A stretch of DNA of 42,957 nucleotides from Bartonella grahamii ATCC 700132 (GCF_000518085.1 NZ_JACX01000015.1:1-42957); one strand, 5' to 3'. Positions 22,705-31,004 are shown, counted from the stretch's first letter. The notes: generated by a model from the sequence alone, not told the origin. Made by a program: numbers and translations.

Positions 22705-23572
22705 ACCTTTACCCCTCCCACAAATTCCCCCTCCACAACTCCCTTTGCCACAAATTATTGAAGAGCTTTCTGTTGAAGCAATTTTAGAGCAAAAGATCAC
22801 GCGTTTGACTGAGCTTTTTGCGGCGCATCATATTCCTTATAATGTGGAAAAGACGGCTTATGATCCGGTGGTCATTCAATTGCAAGCGGCGGCTTATGAA
22901 GAGTTGCTCTTGCGCCAGCGAATTAATGAAGTGGCGCGGGATAATTTACTCACATTTGCGCGTGGAACAAGTTTAGATCATTTGGGGGATTTTCATGGGG
23001 TTACGCGCCTTTTGGATGAAGATGATGAGCGTTTGCGCCGCCGCATTCGCTTGAATAGACAAGGACATTCCACAGGTGGCACAGCACCACGTTACCAATA
23101 TTTTGCCCTCTCAAGCGATATCCATGTCAAAGATGCTTTTGTTTATCGTGAGGGTAAAAGCCCGCTTATTCATGTTGCGCTTTTTAGTGACGCCCCTTCA
23201 GGGGTGGCTGATGAGACTTTAATTGCAAAGGTGCAAGCAGCCCTTGATGCCCCCCATGTTAAAATGACCAATGACCACATCTTTGTGAAAAGCGCGGTAC
23301 AACGAATGATCAATGTTTCTGCTGATTTTTGGTTGTTACCGGATGAAGGCTCCTTTGTTTTGGAAAGAGCGGAGCAGAATTTAAGAGCAGAATGGGCGCG
23401 TGCGCAAAGGCTTGGGCGTGATTTGTCTTTAAGTTGGATACTAAGCCGCTTGATGGTTGAGGGCGTTCACCATGTAAACATAACGCAACCTTGTGAGGAT
23501 ATTTTGGTCGCACCTGATGAAGCGGTCGCACTAGGGGATATTGTTTTGTCTGAACGGGGGCGTGCTTATTGA
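22691..23572 (+). CDS. J: Baseplate assembly protein gpJ
   Basis: 293 residues from ATG 22691 (GAGG upstream; GTG 22688 and an earlier ATG are alternatives). A proline-rich opening (LPLPQIPPPQLPLPQII) precedes the gpJ domain: VVIQLQAAAYEELLLRQRIN, NLLTFARGTSLDHLGDFHGV, LRRRIRLNRQGHSTGGT. It connects baseplate wedges. The gene overlaps W and ends in TGATG overlap with I. Confidence 0.9.
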   Translation: MTELEPLPLPQIPPPQLPLPQIIEELSVEAILEQKITRLTELFAAHHIPYNVEKTAYDPVVIQLQAAAYEELLLRQRINEVARDNLLTFARGTSLDHLGDFHGVTRLLDEDDERLRRRIRLNRQGHSTGGTAPRYQYFALSSDIHVKDAFVYREGKSPLIHVALFSDAPSGVADETLIAKVQAALDAPHVKMTNDHIFVKSAVQRMINVSADFWLLPDEGSFVLERAEQNLRAEWARAQRLGRDLSLSWILSRLMVEGVHHVNITQPCEDILVAPDEAVALGDIVLSERGRAY

Positions 23573-24678
23573 TGCTTTCCTCACTTTTGCCACCGAATTC
23601 GAGCTTATTTGAACGCTGTTTTGCAGAAGCAATGGCTTTTGACCCTCACGTTAAAACGGCACTCGAAGAAATACTTCGCGCGAAATTTATCACGCGTCCG
23701 CCTTCTTGGTTGCCCTTTTTAATAGACGAATATGGCTTACAAGAATTAACCCCTTATTTCTCTAACCTTTATGATTTAATTGATCAGGGTCTTGCATGGC
23801 AGCGGATACGTGGCTCCCTTGCGGCAATAGAGATGGGGCTTGAATGGCTAGAGATTTCGGCACGCTTTCAACCCGCCTGGACGGGGCGGATATGGTGGAA
23901 TTCCTTTCAACTTTACTTTGACAGCCTCCCTGAACGCAAAAGCCTTGAAGCCATTGAAGCAATCACAGATCTTTCCAAAAGTTTGCGCTCTGATTTTCGT
24001 CGAGGGACCTATGGTTATGATGTGCAAGCTGTTGAATGCAATATGTCACGCCTTGATGACAGCATGTTGGAGTATGAGAGCGGTGTGCGCTTAACAGCTG
24101 GGAACACTTTGTTTTCCTTTGGACGCACGACAGAGATAGAGCACGTTCTCACAAGAGAAGAAGGCAAGCTTATTGGCAATTGGATAGATGATGGGGATGA
24201 GGAATTAAGCTGGGAACAGATTGATTACCCATGGGACATGGCAAATTTTCCGTGGTGTTCGGTCAAAAAACATGAACGCGATATGCTCATGGCAGAATGG
24301 TTTCATGGCCGCACGCTTTATCTCGTGTTAAGAGACACCCAAAATGCCGTGATTGGCACTCGCAGATGCTATGCTGTAGCGCCTGTCGAACAGGCTTTGG
24401 ATGGTGTGTACAGCCATTGTGGTAACAGATTTAACCCTTCCCCAACAGGCACCTTGTTGTTTCTGGCAGCACGAACAGACTTTCGCGATGTTGACGGCAA
24501 ACAAGCAGCATTTGTTTCCATTCTCGTTCATGCTACCCCCGCAGAAAACATAGCGGTTGGCAAGCTTTGGTTGGAGCTTGATGAACTAAGTGGTGGTGTC
24601 GAGATACTCAAAACGCCCATTAATATTCCTTTGCGTGCCGATGTTCGCGAACAATTCAAGATTTTATTGAGGTTTTAA
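23572..24678 (+). CDS. I: Tail protein gpI-like, with C-terminal extension
   Basis: 368 residues from ATG 23572. The N-terminal half matches P2 gpI: LIDEYGLQELTPYFSNLYDL, then RGSLAAIEMGLEWLE. P2 gpI has 176 residues; here the C-terminal half (from about residue 180) adds strand-rich sequence ending VEILKTPINIPLRADVREQ, perhaps an adaptor for the fibre proteins that follow. Baseplate component. Confidence 0.82.
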   Translation: MLSSLLPPNSSLFERCFAEAMAFDPHVKTALEEILRAKFITRPPSWLPFLIDEYGLQELTPYFSNLYDLIDQGLAWQRIRGSLAAIEMGLEWLEISARFQPAWTGRIWWNSFQLYFDSLPERKSLEAIEAITDLSKSLRSDFRRGTYGYDVQAVECNMSRLDDSMLEYESGVRLTAGNTLFSFGRTTEIEHVLTREEGKLIGNWIDDGDEELSWEQIDYPWDMANFPWCSVKKHERDMLMAEWFHGRTLYLVLRDTQNAVIGTRRCYAVAPVEQALDGVYSHCGNRFNPSPTGTLLFLAARTDFRDVDGKQAAFVSILVHATPAENIAVGKLWLELDELSGGVEILKTPINIPLRADVREQFKILLRF

Positions 24679-24679
24679 C

Positions 24680-27600
24680 ATGAAGCATGAAAGTGGTCTA
24701 CCGTTTGCAATTGACAGATCTCGCGGCAAAGAGGAACAACAAAGCGTTGTCTTTTATGGCACGCGTCCCTTTATTCAAAGTGGTGAACTGAATGAAGTTC
24801 AAACCATTATAAGGGGACGGCATGACCGTTTGGGGCGCCTTGTTGCACAAGAAGGAGACCGTGTTGAACGGGCTGATGCTTTTGTCAACAAAGAGACAAG
24901 GACCGTAACGTTAACGGATGGCAAGATTTATATTGCCGGTGATATCTTTCCGGTCTCTGAAGCTGTACTCAACAATGTTGCCATGATTGGACGCTTGGAA
25001 ATTGGTGTGAAGCTACAAAAAAAATGGGTGACATATGAGGATGATCCAGAGCTGTTGGGGCAAGTCCCTGGCACCTTGGCAGAAGGAGAGCCTGGTGCCG
25101 CACGCGAAACAGCAAAGCTTGTTTGGGCACTCAAAGAGGATGCGCAAAGTGGCACTTTCTTTCCCGTTTATATTTTACAAGATGGTGTTCTGATTGATCA
25201 AAAATCCCCATCACTGCTTGAACCCGCCATGCAAGCCATTGCGACATATGACCGTGCCCATGGGCATTATATCGTGAGTGGCTGCCGTGTAAGCGCTTTA
25301 GGACAAAACAACGGTTGCCAAGTCTTTAGTATTCAAGAAGGAGAAGCCAATATCAATGGCTTTAAACGCAAGCGCTTAGCCGCCTTGCGCCATGAAGAGG
25401 TGGAGGATTTTTCGACAAGCGTTGTTCCAAGCGAAACGCATATTTTTGCGCCTCCAAAAGGGAAAACAAGCTTTACCTTTAAACCCTATTATTTTCCTAT
25501 TGCCGATATTCAGTCTCTTTTATTGACAAAAGAAAAAACCGTTAACGTCACCCGTGGTGCAGTTGCCGCAGGGCGTGATGGTGTTCCCGATAAAAGCATC
25601 ACCGCGTTTATCAAAGTCGTTCAAGGAAGCAAGGAATTTAAAGAAGGCACAGATTTTAAAAAAACCGGAGACACCATTGATTGGGCACCCGTGGGAGACG
25701 AACCTTTACCGGGGAGCAGCTATAAGGTGACTTACCGTTACCGCGCAAAAATCACGGCTGAGAAAGTAACGGCAAAGGAAATCACCGTCTCAGGGGGGGC
25801 GCAAGGTGGTGATATTATCGTCAGTTACACTTACAAATTGCCCCGCATTGACCGTATCGGATTCAACACAGGGGGCAATGTGGTTTACATCAAAGGCATT
25901 TCATCAGATCACCCTATGGCACCCAGTGTCCCTGATGATGTGTTGTCCCTTGCAACGATCACCAACAATTGGCTTGAAACGCCGGTTGTGGTTAATGATG
26001 GCACACGGGTTGCCCCCTATGATGAGATGTGGCGTTATTTTCAACGGGTGCTCTCCCTTGACCGGTTGATGCAGTTAGAGCGCATTAAAAGCAATGTGGA
26101 CTCTAAAGAGCCTGTTGCCAAAAAAGGCATGTTTGCTGATCCCTTTCTTGATGATCGTTACAGAGATGAAGGCTTTCAACAAACCGGCGCAGTTGGCAAC
26201 GGCATTTTGCAGCTTGCTATTGACCCAACCTTTTACACTGCTCCTTTGAAAACGCCCGTCACCCTTGACTGGACAAATGAAGTGATCATTGCGCAAGAGT
26301 TGACAACGGCTTGCGAAAAAATCAACCCCTATCAAAATTTTGCACCCCTGCCTGGTACAGTAACCCTTGAACCCGCGACAGACTTTTGGCACGAACAGCG
26401 CACCGATTGGCTCTCGGGTATCACCAATCAGATCATCATGGGCAGGAACCGTGGCAGAACTATCCGTAACACAGAAATGCGTGATGATCTCATCAATGAG
26501 ACTCAAGAGCAAATCGATTTTTTGAGACAAATTACCCTTCACTTCAAAATTGAAGGTCTTGGCAGTAGAGAAATCTTGGAAAGTCTTACCTTTGATGGTG
26601 TGAATGTCTTGCCAGCAAGCCGCCTTGTTGCCGATAGCAAGGGCACCCTTGAGGGCACTTTTAAGATTCCACAAAACATTACGGCTGGCACAAAAAATGT
26701 TGTGGCACGGGGGAAAGGTGGAACAATTGCAACGGGGCTTTTTACCGGTCAAGGTGTGATTGATGTGAAAGTGATGCGGCGCACCACAACGGTGAAGATA
26801 TGGACACAAGTCGACCCACAAGCGCAAGTTTTTACACCGGATGAAACACGGCAAATCACAGGAATTGACTTTCATCTTTGCAAAATCGGTAATCAAAACC
26901 ATGATCTGGTGATTGATTTGGTCACCACAGAAAATGGCTATCCGACCGCCGATATTCAAGCACAAAGCTTTTATTCTATGAAGGGCGCAAAGCTAGGGTG
27001 GGCAGAGGCACGCTATGATGTACCACTCCTTGTGATGGATGACCGCTTAACGGCTTTCGTTATCAAGACAGATGATGCTGACCATTCCGTCTCTTTAGCA
27101 AAGCTTGGGGATTTTGATGCAGAACACCAGAGATACGTCTCAAGCCACCCTTACGTGACCGGTCCACGCTTTTCTTCAGTTAACGCACAAAGCTGGACCG
27201 CTCATCAAGATGAGGCTTTAGCCTTTCGCGTCTTGGCAGCCCGTTACACACAAACAGAAAAAACCATTGATCTTGGCACATTTGATCTTGTTGACTGCTC
27301 TGATTTACAAATACGCGCAGCCATTGAATTGCCTTCAAGCGATTGTTCTGTCATCTTTGAAATTGAACGAAACAATGGCACGGTTTATCAACTGCTTCCC
27401 TTTCAATTGCTAAGCCTTACCGAATATATCAGTGAAAAGGTAAAGCTTCGCGCCATTCTCAAAGGCACAGAGAAGCTCTCACCCGTCTTGTTTGCGCCTG
27501 TTCAATTGATCGCGGGGAAGATTCATAAGGAAGCTACTTATGTCACCCGTGCTTTTACCTTTGGGGAAAAGGCAAGGTTAACGAGCTATATCAAAACATT

Positions 27601-27823
27601 TTTACCGGGCGGTGCAACCTTTTCACTGGAGATGCAACTGGATGATGGTGCTTTTGTTCCTCTCACATTAGAGGAAACAGAGCAACTTGCCGAGCCGCTT
27701 TGGACAGAGCGCAAATTTGTGAGCAGCGATAAGACAGCCAAACAAGCACGCTTGAAACTCATGCTTACCGGTGGACCAGCAGCGCGGTCAATGGTGAGTG
27801 ATTTTGGCGCCGGCATATTGTGA
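24680..27823 (+). CDS. DUF4815 tail/baseplate-fibre protein
   Basis: 1047 residues, one of the largest genes. The N-terminus (QSVVFYGTRPFIQSGELNEV, QTIIRGRHDRLGRLVAQEGD) and the middle (KSNVDSKEPVAKKGMFADPF) are typical of DUF4815 phage proteins. The C-terminal part is beta-rich, possibly carbohydrate binding. It stands where P2 has fibre gene H. Function as a tail fibre or fibre base is inferred. From about here rightwards the coding strand becomes richer in A and C. Confidence 0.8.
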   Translation: MKHESGLPFAIDRSRGKEEQQSVVFYGTRPFIQSGELNEVQTIIRGRHDRLGRLVAQEGDRVERADAFVNKETRTVTLTDGKIYIAGDIFPVSEAVLNNVAMIGRLEIGVKLQKKWVTYEDDPELLGQVPGTLAEGEPGAARETAKLVWALKEDAQSGTFFPVYILQDGVLIDQKSPSLLEPAMQAIATYDRAHGHYIVSGCRVSALGQNNGCQVFSIQEGEANINGFKRKRLAALRHEEVEDFSTSVVPSETHIFAPPKGKTSFTFKPYYFPIADIQSLLLTKEKTVNVTRGAVAAGRDGVPDKSITAFIKVVQGSKEFKEGTDFKKTGDTIDWAPVGDEPLPGSSYKVTYRYRAKITAEKVTAKEITVSGGAQGGDIIVSYTYKLPRIDRIGFNTGGNVVYIKGISSDHPMAPSVPDDVLSLATITNNWLETPVVVNDGTRVAPYDEMWRYFQRVLSLDRLMQLERIKSNVDSKEPVAKKGMFADPFLDDRYRDEGFQQTGAVGNGILQLAIDPTFYTAPLKTPVTLDWTNEVIIAQELTTACEKINPYQNFAPLPGTVTLEPATDFWHEQRTDWLSGITNQIIMGRNRGRTIRNTEMRDDLINETQEQIDFLRQITLHFKIEGLGSREILESLTFDGVNVLPASRLVADSKGTLEGTFKIPQNITAGTKNVVARGKGGTIATGLFTGQGVIDVKVMRRTTTVKIWTQVDPQAQVFTPDETRQITGIDFHLCKIGNQNHDLVIDLVTTENGYPTADIQAQSFYSMKGAKLGWAEARYDVPLLVMDDRLTAFVIKTDDADHSVSLAKLGDFDAEHQRYVSSHPYVTGPRFSSVNAQSWTAHQDEALAFRVLAARYTQTEKTIDLGTFDLVDCSDLQIRAAIELPSSDCSVIFEIERNNGTVYQLLPFQLLSLTEYISEKVKLRAILKGTEKLSPVLFAPVQLIAGKIHKEATYVTRAFTFGEKARLTSYIKTFLPGGATFSLEMQLDDGAFVPLTLEETEQLAEPLWTERKFVSSDKTAKQARLKLMLTGGPAARSMVSDFGAGIL

Positions 27824-27837
27824 TGGGAGAATGAGAG

Positions 27838-29193
27838 ATGACCAAAACCAAAAAACTCGACATGGAATTGCCTAAAGAAGGACGCTTTATCAGTTCTGAA
27901 TTCCCAATCTTGCGGGAAAACTTGACCAAAATTGATCAAGCCATTGTTGATATTGAGGAAAAGGTAGACGAAAAAGCGCCTTCAAAACACACGCATAGCA
28001 TAAGTGATGTCACAGATCTTGAAGCAGCCCTGAAGTCCAAGATGGCAGCGGATAAAACCTTCTCATTTGCTGATTTAAGCGATATCGAGGGTGCACAAGA
28101 TGCCGCCAATAATTATGTTCTCTATAAATCAAGCAACAATCACTTTACCTTTGGCAGTGCGATATCACTTTTAGGAACGCACCAGCATAAAACCGAAGAT
28201 ATTGTGGGGCTTGACGATTTTAGAGCCAAGATTAACGAAGATCTCACAGCCTATGGTCGCCTAAAACAAGCCAATGAATGGCAGAATTATAATAAATTTA
28301 CCAGCAAAGTCACTATGAGTGGTAGTTTAGAGCTGTTGGGTAATTCGTCGTTTAACCTTATCCATAACAACAAAGTCGTTAGCAGTCTAAGCACAACCGG
28401 AAGCATGTTGAAGGGACCTCTTAAAGTTGATGGTGCGGAAGTTTATAGCAAAAATGAAGCTCTTGTTGCTCTTCAAGAAATACGTGATGAAATCACGAAA
28501 TTAAGAAAAGCGACGTCCCCCCTTGAAATCCTCATGACAGAAAGTGGGGCCATTCCATGGCCTGAAGGTATGACCGATAACACAGGAATCGAAATATGGG
28601 CATGGGGTGGTGGCGGAGGTGGGGGAGATGGGGCCAAAGGTAAATCCAGCTACGGTGGCGGCGGCGGCAGTGGAGGCCAAAGTGTGTATGTTAAAATTAA
28701 AGCTTCACAGTTAAAATCCGCAAAAATTATTGAAATTGGTCGAGGTGGACGAGGCGCTTCTCCGGGAGGCGGTGGAGGTGTTGGTGGTTATACACGCATT
28801 GAAGGAATTATTACAGCATATGGGGGGGCAGGAGGAGGTGGTGGTGGCAGCGGCGGCGTATCAAGTTTCAATGGTAGTTTTGGGGGCGATGCTAGTTCTA
28901 ATGGTTATAGAGGTAGTTCTTTTATTTACGCTGGTGGGAATGGCGGCAACGGTGGTAGTGGTCATGGTGGAAATTCTTTTTTTGGCGGCGGCGGCGGTGG
29001 GGGTGCTGGTGCTAATAATGGTAACGGCGGTTATGGCGGAGAGAGCCATAAAGGTGGCAGAGGTGGTAAAGGCTGCAAAGGCAGTGGACAAGGAGGAGGT
29101 GGTGGTGGTGGTTATTTCCCAGGAGAAGATGGTGGTGTTGGTAAAGGAGGAAATGGCGGTAATGGAGCAGTGTTGTTGATATTTTTTATATAG
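27838..29193 (+). CDS. Tail fibre with glycine-rich C-terminal adhesin domain
   Basis: 451 residues. N-terminal part: coiled-coil segment, then KHTHSISDVTDLEAAL and GTHQHKTEDIVGL, HxH motifs typical of trimeric fibre shafts. From about residue 260, after IEIWAWGGGGGGG, long glycine runs alternate with loops (YVKIKASQLKSAKIIEIGRG, YTRIEGIITAYGG, SSFNGSFGGDASSNGYRG), ending GAVLLIFFI. This resembles polyglycine-II sandwich receptor-binding domains such as phage S16 gp38, where loops decide host receptor. The encoding DNA is GGT/GGC-rich and repetitive. Confidence 0.85.
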   Translation: MTKTKKLDMELPKEGRFISSEFPILRENLTKIDQAIVDIEEKVDEKAPSKHTHSISDVTDLEAALKSKMAADKTFSFADLSDIEGAQDAANNYVLYKSSNNHFTFGSAISLLGTHQHKTEDIVGLDDFRAKINEDLTAYGRLKQANEWQNYNKFTSKVTMSGSLELLGNSSFNLIHNNKVVSSLSTTGSMLKGPLKVDGAEVYSKNEALVALQEIRDEITKLRKATSPLEILMTESGAIPWPEGMTDNTGIEIWAWGGGGGGGDGAKGKSSYGGGGGSGGQSVYVKIKASQLKSAKIIEIGRGGRGASPGGGGGVGGYTRIEGIITAYGGAGGGGGGSGGVSSFNGSFGGDASSNGYRGSSFIYAGGNGGNGGSGHGGNSFFGGGGGGGAGANNGNGGYGGESHKGGRGGKGCKGSGQGGGGGGGYFPGEDGGVGKGGNGGNGAVLLIFFI

Positions 29194-29202
29194 GAGCACT
29201 TC

Positions 29203-29448
29203 ATGGAATATGCAGTTGTTGAAAATGGTGTGGTAACAAATATTATCGTAGCATCAGAAGATTATATTCACGCCCTTGATGGTGAAGCTATCCCTTCAAG
29301 TGAAGCGCAGATCGGCTGGACTTATAAGGACGGAGTCTTCTCTCCTCCTATTGTTGATGAAAACACAAAACAGCTCTCATCTACTAAAATGGCAGAAATA
29401 GACGCACCCGTAGAGCCTGTAAAAGAACAGCAAGAGAAAGTTGATTAA
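29203..29448 (+). CDS. Small fibre-associated protein
   Basis: 81 residues: MEYAVVENGVVTNIIVASED, then IGWTYKDGVFSPP. This opening recurs in small phage proteins coded after tail fibres, including N-termini of tail fibre assembly proteins. GGAG precedes the ATG. A chaperone role is possible but not shown. Confidence 0.65.
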   Translation: MEYAVVENGVVTNIIVASEDYIHALDGEAIPSSEAQIGWTYKDGVFSPPIVDENTKQLSSTKMAEIDAPVEPVKEQQEKVD

Positions 29449-29450
29449 TT

Positions 29451-29466
29451 CTAGGCGATAAGGCTT
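29451..29466. repeat. Direct repeat, left copy
   Basis: CTAGGCGATAAGGCTT; the right copy CTAGACGATAAGGCTT lies at 29753-29768, one base different. They bracket late activator site 3 and a broken frame, so the segment may have arisen by recombination. Confidence 0.55.
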
Positions 29467-29496
29467 GTATGATTTTCTTTCTTTAAAACCATTTTT

Positions 29497-29513
29497 GACT
29501 GACAGTGTCAGTC
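29497..29513. promoter_or_regulatory. Late activator palindrome, site 3
   Basis: GACTGACAGTGTCAGTC, identical to site 1, preceded by TTTTT and followed by TTATGA. It faces the cargo island rather than a large structural operon. Confidence 0.75.
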
Positions 29514-29567
29514 TTATGAGAGAGTGTAGATGATTGTTATGGTCTCTTCATTGATTTGGAGAGCAAG

Positions 29568-29773
29568 ATGACAATAGAATTTAAACTTCGTATTCACTTT
29601 ATTAAGAATGGCAAGGGATCTAAGTTTTTAGCAATATTTGATCAGACAGCCGTTGGTATGGTCGTAAAATCCTTGATGTTAACGTGCAAACTTATCCCTT
29701 CCATGCGCCTATCCTTCTCTTTACGCATGAGGTGGAGAAAAGAAAAACAAGTCTAGACGATAAGGCTTTCTAA
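29568..29773 (+). pseudogene. Doubtful small gene, possibly frameshifted
   Basis: ATG 29568 has a perfect GGAG 6 bases upstream and opens MTIEFKLRIHFIKNGKG. This frame runs to 29756 but its later part looks unnatural (KLIPSMRLSFSLRMRWRK). Switching frame at about 29640 gives DSRWYGRKILDVNVQTYPFH and APILLFTHEVEKRKTSLDDK up to TAA 29771-29773, which reads more like protein. A single frameshift would explain both. It is the first frame after late activator site 3. Confidence 0.35.
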
Positions 29774-29823
29774 TGGAATGTTACTGTTTTTTCCATTTTA
29801 GCACTTATAATGTAAGCTATTTG

Positions 29824-29852
29824 TTGACATTAGCAGTATTTTACGCTATATA
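29824..29852 (+). promoter_or_regulatory. Promoter of the HigB-like toxin, leaderless layout
   Basis: TTGACA (29824-29829), 17-base spacer, TATATA (29847-29852). The toxin ATG begins 6 bases after the -10 box, so transcription would start at or next to the initiation codon and leave no room for a ribosome binding site. Confidence 0.7.
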
Positions 29853-29857
29853 AAAGA

Positions 29858-30136
29858 ATGATTAAAACGTTTAAAAGCAAAACATTGGCAGAATTATTCA
29901 AAACGGGAAATTCATCCAAGATTGATAAGAAACTTGTAAAACGTATCATGGTTCGTCTTGATCGTTTAGATATTTCTGAAAGACCAGAAGATATGAATCT
30001 TCCAGGATTCAACTTTCATTCTTTGATTGGATATTCACCCACGCGTTACACTGTCCACGTTAACGGACCATGGTGTATTACCTTTGAATTTTACTCATGT
30101 AATGCTTACCGTGTTGATCTTGAACAATATCACTAA
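29858..30136 (+). CDS. higB: HigB/RelE-family toxin
   Basis: 92 residues with the HigB pattern: FKSKTLAELFKTGNSSKIDK, RIMVRLDRLDISERPEDMN, LPGFNFHSLIG, YTVHVNGPWCITFEF and a C-terminal AYRVDLEQYH. HigB is a ribosome-dependent mRNA nuclease. Toxin comes first and antitoxin second, the usual higBA order. The promoter ends just before the ATG, suggesting a leaderless message. In a prophage such modules can stabilise the element or block other phages. Confidence 0.9.
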   Translation: MIKTFKSKTLAELFKTGNSSKIDKKLVKRIMVRLDRLDISERPEDMNLPGFNFHSLIGYSPTRYTVHVNGPWCITFEFYSCNAYRVDLEQYH

Positions 30137-30146
30137 GGATACAGTT

Positions 30147-30455
30147 ATGAATGACATTCCTGCACAAAGAGATAAAAACCGTTGTCCTACTCATCCGGGA
30201 GAAGTTTTAGCAGAAATTATTCCTGAAACAGGCAAAACAAAATCAGAAATTGCGCAGATGCTTGGTATATCACGCCAACATCTCTACGATATTCTGAACG
30301 CAAAAAAGCCTGTTTCTCCTGCTGTTTCCGCTTGTCTTGGCAAAATGTTTGGTGATGGAGCTGCTATATGGTTACGTATGCAAGCCAATTATGATGCGTG
30401 GCATGCTGAACGCGAAACAAATGTTAGCAAAGTTCCAACACTTCACGCTGTTTGA
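30147..30455 (+). CDS. higA: HigA-family antitoxin
   Basis: 102 residues from ATG 30147 (AAGGA 8 bases upstream); the longer frame from 30027 overlaps the toxin. RCPTHPGEVLAEIIPETGKT is the HigA opening, followed by helix-turn-helix KSEIAQMLGISRQHLYDIL and AIWLRMQANYDAWHAE. It binds HigB and represses the operon. Unlike the toxin it has a normal ribosome binding site. Confidence 0.9.
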   Translation: MNDIPAQRDKNRCPTHPGEVLAEIIPETGKTKSEIAQMLGISRQHLYDILNAKKPVSPAVSACLGKMFGDGAAIWLRMQANYDAWHAERETNVSKVPTLHAV

Positions 30456-30456
30456 T

Positions 30457-30476
30457 CTCTTCCTCACTTTGAAGAG
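30457..30476 (+). terminator. Weak hairpin after higA
   Basis: CTCTTC (30457-30462) pairs with GAAGAG (30471-30476); only a short T-run follows 6 bases later. It could end the higBA message. Confidence 0.3.
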
Positions 30477-30530
30477 ACGATGTTTTATGAAATACTGGAT
30501 AAATAATAATATTGAACAACATCCCCTGCT

Positions 30531-30782
30531 TTAAACATGTTCGTCGCCATTTAAAATATCATCTAAACCACGATCTAAGTCGTCTAATATATTTTGCGGT
30601 GCATCTGCATAAACAAAAGATTGTATACGAGAACGCGCTTTTATTAATTCATGATATAAATCAACAGGAAGCATAATGATTTTCTCACGACCTCGCTTTG
30701 TTAAAGCTACAGGTTTAGACATAGCCTCATCTAAAATATCGCCTGCCCCGCGGTTTACATCTGTAAAACTATATTTTTTCAT
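30531..30782 (-). CDS. Phd/YefM-family antitoxin, orphan
   Basis: 83 residues from ATG 30782 (AGGA 7 bases upstream; a GTG two codons earlier is possible). KKYSFTDVNRGAGDILDEAM, then KPVALTKRGREKIIMLPVDL, is the Phd/YefM N-terminal DNA-binding fold; the acidic C-terminus (NILDDLDRGLDDILNGDEHV) would be the toxin-binding tail. No toxin follows within the remaining 75 bases before the convergent higA gene, so it appears orphan. Its promoter lies in palindromes at 30813-30836, fitting autorepression. Confidence 0.85.
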   Translation of the reverse strand: MKKYSFTDVNRGAGDILDEAMSKPVALTKRGREKIIMLPVDLYHELIKARSRIQSFVYADAPQNILDDLDRGLDDILNGDEHV

Positions 30783-30812
30783 ATGCACATCCTATCTTTA
30801 ATGTATCATACA

Positions 30813-30836
30813 TATTATACGTATAATACGTATTAT
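30813..30836 (-). promoter_or_regulatory. Overlapping palindromes and promoter of the orphan antitoxin
   Basis: TATTATACGTATAATA (30813-30828) and ATAATACGTATTAT (30823-30836) are perfect palindromes that overlap by 6 bases. On the minus strand TTTACA (30843-30838), 16 bases and TATAAT fall inside them. This is the usual look of a Phd-type autorepressed promoter. Confidence 0.65.
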
Positions 30837-30862
30837 GTAAAGATATTTTACGGCATTAACCA

Positions 30863-30886
30863 CCTCCCCGCTTTTGAAACGAGGAG
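30863..30886. repeat. C-rich dispersed hairpin, copy 1
   Basis: CCTCCCCGCTTTTGAAACGA then GGAG; arms CTCC-CG and CG-GGAG with one mismatch. Related hairpins at 38155-38189 and 40315-40340 share the CCTCCCC opening and a TTT-AAA or TTTTGA top. Probably terminators or a small palindromic repeat family. Confidence 0.4.
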
Positions 30887-30947
30887 ATAAAATTATGTTG
30901 TAGGTCTAAGCTACTTTTGCAATCGGGTTTGCTAAAACCCTTTGCTA

Positions 30948-30974
30948 TTCACTCGCATTTGAAATGCGAATGAA
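30948..30974 (-). terminator. Hairpin downstream of the antirepressor gene
   Basis: Arms of 13 bp with one mismatch (30948-30960 and 30962-30974, TCGCATTT-g-AAATGCGA core). A smaller GGGTTT-AAACCC hairpin lies just beyond (30925-30940). No clear T-run on either strand, so termination is only a guess. Confidence 0.35.
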
Positions 30975-31004
30975 CCAAAATCCTTATGATTTGCTGTTTT
31001 AAAG

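Larger units (their letters stand above)
29449..29857. other. Junction between fibre genes and cargo island
   Basis: About 400 bases with no firm gene. It holds two 16-bp direct repeats (29451-29466, 29753-29768), late activator site 3, a doubtful or broken frame (29568-29773) and the toxin promoter. In P2 this place, between fibre genes and FI, carries the cargo gene Z/fun. Confidence 0.55.

Noticed and set aside
26075..26965. Long minus-strand frame of 296 codons
   Set aside because: It lies wholly antisense to the DUF4815 gene and its sequence is Cys/His-rich without any domain; a shadow frame.
28730..29179. 149-codon plus-strand frame in the fibre gene
   Set aside because: It is the +1 reading of glycine codons, giving runs of Val and Ala; low-complexity shadow.
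30863..30886. End of an IS200/IS605 element
   Set aside because: The C-rich hairpin recalls such ends, but no transposase or TnpB sequence lies nearby.
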